Below, one piece after another: positions 17,701 to 24,032 of a DNA stretch of 64,000 nucleotides. The stretch is from Halopiger goleimassiliensis (GTDB lineage Archaea; Halobacteriota; Halobacteria; Halobacteriales; Natrialbaceae), in assembly GCF_000455345.1 (NCBI RefSeq), contig NZ_HG315691.1:318696-382695 (forward strand), given 5' to 3'. Numbering within the stretch: position 1 is the first letter of the stretch; each line of letters begins with the position of its first letter. Both the position numbers and the translations under genes were made by a program. The notes under the pieces were generated by a model. That model was not told the DNA's origin. It saw only the letters and a list, made by a program, of their open reading frames with translations, and did not search any database.

Positions 17701-17876
17701 GTTTGATCGGCGTCGTCGACGCCCGTGGGTACGGAACTCGGCGTACCCGCGTCGGCGACCGTCGCCGCTGCTGGGGCCGCGAACACCGCAGCCAGCGCGA
17801 CGACCGAAAAGAGCAGCATCGCGGCCAGGAACGGCGCTCGTTCCTGCTCGCGATCTGATGGTCGGTTACGTATCAT
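14787..17876 (-). CDS. S-layer-type surface glycoprotein paralog 4 (SLG4), divergent, PGF-CTERM
   Basis: The product is 1,029 residues from the ATG at 17876, which starts MIRNRPSDREQERAPFLAAM, a variant of the surface-glycoprotein signal. It is the most divergent of the five and the most GC-rich. As in SLG3, an additional beta-rich module precedes the domain beginning VTDLEVTDGQTIFD, which matches the N-terminal domain of SLG1 and SLG5. The core has the same order of motifs (GTTPGFAAN, NTASITVDIEDWNEP, GNVTIVYDTTS, IEEVDPGPN). There is no acidic tandem-repeat stalk; an Ala/Asp-rich linker leads into GMPGFGVVVALAALLGAAL, a PGF-CTERM signal with a different membrane segment and end. Probably an older paralog that has escaped homogenisation with the others. 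Confidence 0.92.
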   Translation of the reverse strand: MIRNRPSDREQERAPFLAAMLLFSVVALAAVFAAPAAATVADAGTPSSVPTGVDDADQTIEGIAVDDDTDVVIDVSALADEVDLSGAAAGVEAGGSTGLDDGDVSLDRDASEITVDADGNDLTAGSFDVAITGIDTTATSPAADLTYTVQQGDTTAETSSFGLVGVTVTDLEVTDGQTIFDAAAVDAVTDAGAQSQTLDVSLDVHANADETVTIALASELEDVLADGFDGVTVVGASDEQNLAPIGSGDISLSDGQLEIDVDAQSTGDASFAVDLQIDGEDLEADDGDQALEHVVADEDMIDASFEVVNVQDALLSHAEAGSLSTAPIREDIWAGQSVTVEAAGATDVVTIYELEDVTDPTLGEEVDGLGTTPGFAANTEFDFEGGQAYAVEFPGDEYVIVDLQPLDLQATPVTTHLTANEDLEIDVSSADLTGSEVTATVYADADHEEVVFDDAAELDAEGEAQFVIDPQDDLEGAGSYWVEIEHEPSGVTTMAGESTVDEAPDEDVAFRDNVVESLGNTASITVDIEDWNEPVYVQVGDEEASNYQALLEVEDGNEDGNVTIVYDTTSVDADAFSVADDEDDLTVQDVNPLGIDAPLEAGQYHLIVGLEADGWDAAVEQDAARLTLQERSGIEESLTVATAPGQDALADATDLNATTVTATETIVEADHALGSLAASDVFAFIEDGDDADALDRRGVDVSIEEVDPGPNVDPERWSIADGDLTGDDVQVLEADREAERVDFTIDTGALELGEPYALNVTLTEANTFVADEDDEETATGTFELVAPELELEDGNERLPNAEDATVTARTNVAPGAEVTLLADSPDGLFWLDDDQPVESDGTVATTFDFSEFEEGTPVLLEASQSYYDIEDDLEAELAEAEAPLLQLDADAPDEAAVDETVTLSVAVTNAGNVTAESVPVGVEVDGAVLENETLALAPDDTWSASHEITADEPRDVAWSATAGDRETNDVVSFSEAELAAGEEGVNAADDTDDSADAGDDADDGMPGFGVVVALAALLGAALVALRTEP

Positions 17877-17972
17877 AGTATCTGTGTGGTTGTCTCGAGC
17901 GGATAGCGTGATCCTCCGGGGGAGATCGACGCCCCGGACCGCATCTGGAGCCGGGCCGCCGTGGAGTCGCGT

Positions 17973-18020
17973 CTCGAGTAGGTGTAACTGGGCGTTTAGA
18001 GATGTGTGTAATAAACTTTC
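17973..18020 (-). promoter_or_regulatory. SLG4 promoter and degenerate leader motif
   Basis: Minus-strand GAAAGTTTATTACACA (about 18004-18019) resembles the SLG5 TATA region almost exactly. About 32 nt later comes TACACCTACTCGA (17974-17986), a 10/13 match to the leader motif, centred ~104 nt before the ATG. Confidence 0.55.
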
Positions 18021-18229
18021 TGCTGACGGTTCACGCCGCTGTATTGTTTTCGCTCGGTACCAGTCACTGTATTGATCGGACTGTCGTGCTGCCGGCCGGA
18101 GGTCGGACGGCTGTACCAGCCGGTATCCATCGGTCGATGACGGCTCAGGAGTACGGCTCGCGTTACGACGGGTACAACAGCGGTCGTGCCGTCGAGAGGT
18201 GAGAGACAGCCGTCGCTCGCGGGCGTAGT
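18021..18229. other. Spacer upstream of SLG4
   Basis: About 210 bp between the SLG4 promoter and the SLG5 terminator; nothing recognised in it. Confidence 0.4.
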
Positions 18230-18271
18230 ACCGAAAAAATGGAATCGATCCGAGGACCGGCGTGAGCCGGT
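18230..18271 (-). terminator. Terminator of SLG5
   Basis: Minus-strand stem ACCGGC-TCAC-GCCGGT (18256-18271) is followed by CCATTTTTTCGG (18230-18241). Confidence 0.65.
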
Positions 18272-18285
18272 GGTTCAACGAGTGC

Positions 18286-21093
18286 TTACTCCTGCTGGCG
18301 CAGGGCGAGCATCGCGGCGGCGATCAGCGCGAAGATGGCGACCGCGAACCCGAAGCCGGGCACGCCGTCCTCGTCGTCACCGTCGTCGTCAGGCTCTTCG
18401 CTGGGTTCTTCGCTGGGCTCTTCGCTGGGTTCCTCACCGGGTTCCTCACTGCCGGACTCCGGTTCTTCGACGGTCAGCGTGCCGGACTCCGAGGCGTCGA
18501 CGTCCTCGCCGTCGGCGGTCACCGACCACTCGTAGGAGCCAGCCGCGCTGGTGTCGAGGTCGTACGACGCCGTGAAGTCGTCACCGGCCTCGAGCTGCTT
18601 GGTGTCTTCTTCGAGCGTCTCGCCGTCGAAGACGACGTCGAAGTCGAACTCGTCCGAGGCGGTTTCGCCGGCGTTCTCGAGCGTCACGTCGAGGGTGGCG
18701 TCGTCACCTTCCTCGACTGCGTCCGGCACGGTGACGTCGAGCACGACGTTCGCCGGCTCGGCCTCGTCCGCCGAGTAGAGGACGGCGTCGCCGTCGTCCT
18801 CGAGGTCGAAGTGAGCGTCCTCAGCCGTGAGGCTCACGTCGATGTCGGCGGGCTGCTCGCTGAAGTCGAACGTGGCCGCGAAGGTGCCGTCGTCGCCGAC
18901 GGTGGTCTCGTTGTCGTCGAAGAAGTAGCCGTCGGACTGGGCGAAGACCTGGATCGCGCTACCGGGCGCGACGTTGGTCTCGCCGACGACGTCCTCGGCG
19001 CTCGCGTTCGCGAGGTTCGCGTTCGCCTCGTCGTCGAGTTCGAGTTCAGCTTCCTCGGTCTCGAACGTGACCGAAGCGACTTCTTCGTCCGCGTCCTCGT
19101 CGTCAGGGGTCAGGTCGCTGCTCTTCTCGAGCGTGACGTTGAGGTAGTACTCCGCGTCCTCGTCGAGGATGCTAGCGAGATCGTCGTTGTTCAGACCGAA
19201 GACCGCCTGGCCTTCGTCCTGGTCGGCGACGAGCGTCGTGACGCCGAAGTGTTCCTCGGCGTTCCAGACGTCGGCTTCGGCGTTCGGACCGGGGTTGACC
19301 TCTTCGATCGTCACGTTGAGGTCGTTTCCGGCGAGGTCGGTCTCGTCGTCACCCTCGTCGAGGAGGGCATAGAGGTGCGGGTTGTCCAGCTGGGCGATGA
19401 GGTGGTCCATGTTGCCGTCGAGCATGGCGACGGTGTCGTCGGCGGTCACGACGGTGTTCTCGAGGTCGTCGCTGGACCCGAGGGTGTCGTCACCAGGTGC
19501 GACGTGCGTGCTCAGCTGGTCGTCTGCGAGTTCGGTTCGCTCCTGCAGGTTGTACTGGGCGCTGTCCTGTCGCTCGTCGATGGCGCTGCTGTTACCGTCG
19601 AGGCCGACGTTCAGCGTGTAGCTGCCCGCCTCGAGCGGCGGGTTGGTGACGCCGGGCTCGTTGCGGACCGTGAGCTCGTCGTCGCCAACGACCGAGTAGG
19701 CGTTCTTGTCAGCGGCCGTCGTGTCGTGGACGATCGTGACGTTGCCGCTATCGTCTGCGTCCTCGACCTCGAGGATGGCCTGGTAGTTCTCTTCGTCCTG
19801 GTCACCGACCTGGACGAAGACCGAGCCGTCGTAGTCCTCGATGTCGACGACGATCGAGGCGTTGTTACCGATGTGTTCGTTGACGTTGTCGCGGAATTCG
19901 ACGTCCGAGTCGGGCGCTTCGTCGACGGAGACGGTGTCCGTCTCGACGGTTACGCCGGACTCGATGTGCTCGACTTCCACGTGGTAGTCGCCTTCGTCAC
20001 CCTCGTCGAGGGCGAAGTTGAACTCGGCTGCACCGCTGCTGTCGAGTTCGGTCTCGTCGCTGGCGAACTCATCGTCGTCGGAGTCGTACACCGTCGCGAC
20101 GACTTCGCTACCGGTCAGGTCGTCACTGGTGACGTTGACTTCGATGTCCTGGTTGGTCGTGATCTCGTCGTCGACGAGGTCAGCGCCGAGGCCGAGTTCG
20201 TTCAGTTCGACGATGACGTGCTGCTCGTCGGTACCGTCGCTGATCTCGAAGACGTACTCTTCCCCACCTTGGAGGGCAGAGGTGTCGTAGTTGACGGCAA
20301 CGCCGGGCGTCGTACCGACGCTGTCGACCTCGTCGCCGAGTTTGACGCCGCTGTCGTACTCGTCGTACTCGTAGACGGTGATGACGTCTCGTTCTTCATT
20401 GCTCTCGAGGGTCACCTGCTGACCCTCCCAGACGTCGCCATCATATTCGTGGTCACTTTCCGAGGACGGGCTGTCCGCCACGTCAGCGTACGAGATGACG
20501 GTATCTTCGACGTTCAGCGCTTCGAAGGAGCCGGTAACGACTTCATCGCCGTGCTCGGCGGAGTGGCTGAAGGTCTCGTGACCGTCGTCAGCCTCCCAGT
20601 CGGAGCTAGCGTTGACAGTCAGCTGGAGGGTAACCCACGTATCGGTTGCCTCGCTGGTGTCGTCGTTCGTGATTTCGAGCGTGAGCTCCCCGTCACTGGG
20701 GTCGTTATCCGTAGCAGTTGCGGTGAGGGAGACTCCGTCAGTATCCTCGACTACACCGGAATAGCCCACGTTCTCGAATCCGATGAGGTCATCGAGATCC
20801 TCATCGAGAGTGACGGTAACCGCTTCATCGGTCGCATCCGCAGCGATAGAGTCGAATTCGAGGGTCACTTCGTGAGTCTGTGCGTCTACGTCGGTGACTC
20901 CGTCGATGTCGTCGACGGAGTCGAAGATCGTCTGTCCGTCCGAGACGTCGAGGTCGGAGAGTTCGACCTGGTGTTCGTCTGCGGCGGCCGCACCCGCGAA
21001 GGCTGCGGACATCGCGACGACGGACATAACCATGATCGCGGCCAGGAACACTGCGCGTCCCTTTTCGCGAATGGAGGTTTGGGTTCGTGTCAT
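18286..21093 (-). CDS. S-layer-type surface glycoprotein paralog 5 (SLG5), PGF-CTERM
   Basis: The product is 935 residues from the ATG at 21093, beginning MTRTQTSIREKGRAVFLAA; cleavage is likely after the Ala run near residue 38. The N-terminal domain (DLDVSDGQTIFD, TVTLDEDLDDLIGFE, SWEADDG.ETFSH, GSFEALNVEDTVI) is closely related to that of SLG1, although the two genes lie at opposite ends of the array. The core matches the others (NNASIVVDIEDYDGS, GNVTIVHDTTAADKNAY as in SLG2). The stalk is EEPS repeats, then VPGFGFAVAIFALIAAAML and LALRQQE. Several blocks are shared preferentially with SLG2 or SLG3, indicating mosaic exchange between paralogs. Confidence 0.93.
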   Translation of the reverse strand: MTRTQTSIREKGRAVFLAAIMVMSVVAMSAAFAGAAAADEHQVELSDLDVSDGQTIFDSVDDIDGVTDVDAQTHEVTLEFDSIAADATDEAVTVTLDEDLDDLIGFENVGYSGVVEDTDGVSLTATATDNDPSDGELTLEITNDDTSEATDTWVTLQLTVNASSDWEADDGHETFSHSAEHGDEVVTGSFEALNVEDTVISYADVADSPSSESDHEYDGDVWEGQQVTLESNEERDVITVYEYDEYDSGVKLGDEVDSVGTTPGVAVNYDTSALQGGEEYVFEISDGTDEQHVIVELNELGLGADLVDDEITTNQDIEVNVTSDDLTGSEVVATVYDSDDDEFASDETELDSSGAAEFNFALDEGDEGDYHVEVEHIESGVTVETDTVSVDEAPDSDVEFRDNVNEHIGNNASIVVDIEDYDGSVFVQVGDQDEENYQAILEVEDADDSGNVTIVHDTTAADKNAYSVVGDDELTVRNEPGVTNPPLEAGSYTLNVGLDGNSSAIDERQDSAQYNLQERTELADDQLSTHVAPGDDTLGSSDDLENTVVTADDTVAMLDGNMDHLIAQLDNPHLYALLDEGDDETDLAGNDLNVTIEEVNPGPNAEADVWNAEEHFGVTTLVADQDEGQAVFGLNNDDLASILDEDAEYYLNVTLEKSSDLTPDDEDADEEVASVTFETEEAELELDDEANANLANASAEDVVGETNVAPGSAIQVFAQSDGYFFDDNETTVGDDGTFAATFDFSEQPADIDVSLTAEDAHFDLEDDGDAVLYSADEAEPANVVLDVTVPDAVEEGDDATLDVTLENAGETASDEFDFDVVFDGETLEEDTKQLEAGDDFTASYDLDTSAAGSYEWSVTADGEDVDASESGTLTVEEPESGSEEPGEEPSEEPSEEPSEEPDDDGDDEDGVPGFGFAVAIFALIAAAMLALRQQE
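18398..18455 (-). repeat. 12-bp tandem repeat coding (Glu-Glu-Pro-Ser)n
   Basis: Four to five 12-bp units of the GAAGAACCCAGC type (minus strand) encode the SLG5 stalk. Confidence 0.8.
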
Positions 21094-21197
21094 GTGTTGT
21101 GTTAGCTGTATGTTTCGCGTTGGTAGCGAGCGATTCACCGGGACGAGTTCGGCAGCGGGGACCGCCCGGCACGGGTGCCCTGCCGTTTACTCAGCCT

Positions 21198-21242
21198 CCG
21201 GGTAGGGGTAGCAGACTGTTGAGAGAAGTGTGTAATAAGCTT
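21198..21242 (-). promoter_or_regulatory. SLG5 promoter and conserved leader motif
   Basis: Minus-strand GAAAGCTTATTACACA (about 21229-21244) precedes TACCCCTACCCGG (21198-21210) by ~32 nt. The motif is centred ~111 nt before the ATG. The GGGTGG that follows the motif in SLG1 to SLG3 is GGAGGC here. Confidence 0.7.
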
Positions 21243-21244
21243 TC

Positions 21245-21499
21245 TTGTTGTGAGTTGTCCGAGATTACCTATTCGTAAGTAGAAGTTACCGCACGTATAC
21301 GCGGGTTGCAGACAGGCAAGTTGTCACCTATACTGGCAGTATATAGGCTTTCTCTAACTATTCATAGAGAATACACTATCGGCTGTACGGGATCGTCAGA
21401 CCGACATATAACTGACAACAGAGATACAATTGTGAGTCGTATCTCGGCAGAACTCGGTTCCTCAAACCGTTTTATTAGTAGATTCAGTACCGGTCGCAC
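21245..21499. other. AT-rich region upstream of SLG5 with palindromes
   Basis: No gene. It contains TATACTG-G-CAGTATA (21329-21343) and TTCTCTA-8nt-TAGAGAA (21350-21371), two clear inverted repeats in unusually AT-rich DNA. They may be operator sites or remnants of a mobile sequence. Confidence 0.5.
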
Positions 21500-22099
21500 T
21501 CAGTCCCGGTAGAGCCGCGTCTCGAGATAGGTCTGGAGTTCCTCGTGAACGTCGTCCAGCCATCCCGAAGAATCGGTCGTCGAACGGCGAAACAGCGTTC
21601 CCGAGAGCGTGGTGACGAGCAGCTGTGCGGCTTGCTCGGGATCGCACTCCCGAAACGTTCCGCGCTCGATACCGGATCGGATAACGTCGGCGAGATAGCC
21701 CACGAACACGTCGTCACTGCGGGTGAAGTGACTCTCGTAAGACTCGTCGTGGGGTGCCCGGGAGCGGAGTTCGATGATCGCGGAGAGGAACGCCTCCCGT
21801 TCCGGCGGCGCGTCCTCGAACCCCCACTCGACGAACGCCTCGAGACGCTCCTTCGGGTCGGTGATCTCGTCCTCGGTGAGTTGGCGTTCGTACCGATCGA
21901 GCATGTACGTGAGACAGTCGAGCACCAGTTCGTCCTTGCTGTCGTAGTGACGATAGACGAGCGACGGACTCTTCTCGAACGTCTCGCCGATCGCGCTGAT
22001 CGTCAGTTCGGCGTAGCCCCGATCACGCAGGGTGCGGTACGTCGCCGCCAGAATCTGCTCCCGCGTGTCCTCGGGGTTGCCGAACGGATCGTCGCTCAT
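21500..22099 (-). CDS. TetR/AcrR-family transcriptional regulator
   Basis: This 199-residue protein has an N-terminal TetR-type helix-turn-helix (about residues 12-58, with YAELTISAIGETFEKSPSLV and YRHYDSKDELVLDCL) and an all-alpha ligand/dimer domain. It is divergent from the exporter operon that starts at 22279/22377. A 20-bp perfect palindrome lies between the two start regions, so it most likely represses itself and the exporter and is released by a substrate of the pump. A TATA-like TTATAC at 22213-22218 on the minus strand implies an ~85-nt leader. The ligand cannot be predicted from sequence. Confidence 0.92.
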   Translation of the reverse strand: MSDDPFGNPEDTREQILAATYRTLRDRGYAELTISAIGETFEKSPSLVYRHYDSKDELVLDCLTYMLDRYERQLTEDEITDPKERLEAFVEWGFEDAPPEREAFLSAIIELRSRAPHDESYESHFTRSDDVFVGYLADVIRSGIERGTFRECDPEQAAQLLVTTLSGTLFRRSTTDSSGWLDDVHEELQTYLETRLYRD

Positions 22100-22224
22100 C
22101 TATGACCGCCCCCACTACTGCGAGACCGACGGTGCGAAGGATTCGCTGTCGTCGTCTCGGGGGATCGTCGGTAATCGCTCGTCGACTCCATATCGGAGGT
22201 CCAGCGGCCACCCGTATAAGCGGC

Positions 22225-22244
22225 GTGATTGAACGTTCAATCAC
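22225..22244. promoter_or_regulatory. Perfect 20-bp palindrome, probable TetR operator
   Basis: GTGATTGAACGTTCAATCAC is fully self-complementary. It lies between the TATA elements of the leftward regulator gene (22213-22218) and the rightward exporter operon (about 22249-22254), so a bound repressor would block both promoters. Confidence 0.85.
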
Positions 22245-22278
22245 AAGAACTATAGCCGTACCAACAAAGTAGGAAACG

Positions 22279-22380
22279 ATGACTGACACGGATCTCGAGA
22301 CGGACGGGCCGCCGGGGAGGACCCGTCCAGCGATCCCCGCCGAATCGATGCGAACTGTCGCCGGGAGGTGCCGACGATGA
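22279..22380 (+). CDS. Possible 33-residue leader ORF of the exporter operon
   Basis: An ATG at 22279 opens a 33-codon frame, MTDTDLETDGPPGRT and onward, ending in TGA at 22378-22380. That stop overlaps the ATG of the next gene as ATGA. The TATA-like element at about 22249-22254 would place the transcript start near 22277, making this ATG the first codon of a leaderless message. The peptide has no membrane segment. It could be a real small protein, a translational coupler, or an accident of the leader. Confidence 0.35.
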   Translation: MTDTDLETDGPPGRTRPAIPAESMRTVAGRCRR

Positions 22381-24023
22381 CGGGTACCGATCGGCCGATC
22401 GGCGTGTTCGTTGCACTTACGCTCGTCACTACCGTCGGGTTGGCCGTCGGCGCGACGGCAGTTGCGAGCAGCCAGGCCGGCGAACTCCCGCAGGGCGAAC
22501 CCGACATCGACGCCTATCTCACCGACTCCCAGGTCGTCCCCGGAACCGAGGATACCCTCGAGATTCTCCTCGAGAACGACGGCGACCTCCAGTCCGGAAT
22601 GGACAGACAGAATCTGCTGACTGCGCGCGCAGTGTCCGTCGAAGTGGTCGACGACGGCCCCTTCGACGTGACTTCCGGAACCACGTCCGTCGGGGCGATC
22701 CCCGACGGTCAGCGCTCCGAACCGGTGACGAAACGGCTCGAGGTCCCCGAGGACGTCGACCCCGGATCGTACGAGATCACGATCGAAGTCGACTACTCCT
22801 ACACCTACCGGATCTCCGAAACCAACCGGTACATGCAGGACCGAAGTACGACCGAGGAGATCGATCTCACGGTCGAAGTCCCCGACGAACCGCGGTTCGA
22901 GATCGGCGACGTGACGACCGACGTCGAAGCCGGCGGCGACGGCCCCGCGACGTTCGAGATCGAGAACGTCGGGACCGAACCCGCTAACCAGACCACGGCG
23001 ACGATCTCCGGTAACGGGGACGTCACCGTCAACCCGGCCTCCGGTACCGCCGCGCAGGGATCGACGGGCGGCACCAGCGAGATCTTCCTCGGCGATCTGG
23101 ACGTCGGCGAGTCCGAATCCGTCACCGTCGAGGTCGCGATTTCGGAGACCGCCACGACTGGTGCCACGCCCCTCGAGGTGCTGTTCGAGTACGAGGACGG
23201 GTCGGGTATCGACGGGACGGCGACCAGCGAGATCGCGAGTCTCACGCCGGCCCCCGAGCAGCGCTTCGCTATCGACTCCCTCGAGGACACCCTGGCGGTC
23301 GGCTACGACGGCGACATCGTCGGCGAGATCACGAACGAGGGGCCACGGCCGGTCGACGACGCCGTGTTGACGATCGAGCCGATGTCCGAATCGCTGTTCG
23401 TCGAGGACACGCGGTACGCGCTGCCGGAACTCGAGCCCGGCGAGACGGCGTCGTTCCGGTATCCGACCGACGTCAGCGGGCAGGCCGACGCGGGGCCGCG
23501 ACAGGTCAGGTTCACCGTCGAGTACACGAACGGCGACGGGACGACGCTCCAGGACGGGCCGATCTCCGAGCGCGTCGAGGTCGACCCACAGACCGACGAG
23601 TTCGCCCTCGCGGGCGACGTCTCGGTCGAGCAGGGCGAGCGAACGGAGTTCGTCCTCGAGATCACCAACCAGCGCGCGGAGACGTTGTCGAACGTCGACG
23701 CGAAACTCTACACGGACGACCCGCTCGAGACCGGAAACGACGAAGCGTTCGTCGCCGAACTCGCCCCGGGCGAGACCGCCGAGTTGCCGTTCGACGTGAA
23801 AGCCGACGACGACGCGGCGACGGAGACCCACCCGATCGAACTCGACTTCGAGTACGACACCGAGCGCGGCGAGACGGTGCTCTCGGACGTCTACCAGCAT
23901 CCGGTCGAGGTCACGCCCGGCGAGGACGACGGCGGCTCCGGGATCATCGGATCGCTGCTTCCGTGGATGGCCGTCCTGACGGCCAGCGGCCTCGGGGCGA
24001 CCATCTGGTGGCGGAGCCGGTGA
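22377..24023 (+). CDS. Exported beta-sandwich (COG1361/CARDB-type) partner of RND exporter
   Basis: The product is 548 residues from the ATG at 22377 (a GTG nine bases upstream is an alternative); GGGAGGTG at 22362-22369 is a well-placed ribosome binding site. A signal/anchor lies at about residues 8-30, the body has four or so CARDB/NPCBM-like beta-sandwich repeats (ITVEVDYSY, VEVAISETA, VRFTVEYTNGDGT), and the C-terminus has one membrane span followed by WWRSR. It faces the cell exterior. The RND permease gene begins 9 bp after its stop, so the two are co-expressed. In haloarchaea such proteins regularly accompany MMPL/RND permeases and may replace the bacterial periplasmic adaptor; that role is inferred. 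Confidence 0.85.
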   Translation: MTGTDRPIGVFVALTLVTTVGLAVGATAVASSQAGELPQGEPDIDAYLTDSQVVPGTEDTLEILLENDGDLQSGMDRQNLLTARAVSVEVVDDGPFDVTSGTTSVGAIPDGQRSEPVTKRLEVPEDVDPGSYEITIEVDYSYTYRISETNRYMQDRSTTEEIDLTVEVPDEPRFEIGDVTTDVEAGGDGPATFEIENVGTEPANQTTATISGNGDVTVNPASGTAAQGSTGGTSEIFLGDLDVGESESVTVEVAISETATTGATPLEVLFEYEDGSGIDGTATSEIASLTPAPEQRFAIDSLEDTLAVGYDGDIVGEITNEGPRPVDDAVLTIEPMSESLFVEDTRYALPELEPGETASFRYPTDVSGQADAGPRQVRFTVEYTNGDGTTLQDGPISERVEVDPQTDEFALAGDVSVEQGERTEFVLEITNQRAETLSNVDAKLYTDDPLETGNDEAFVAELAPGETAELPFDVKADDDAATETHPIELDFEYDTERGETVLSDVYQHPVEVTPGEDDGGSGIIGSLLPWMAVLTASGLGATIWWRSR

Positions 24024-24032
24024 CCACGACCG

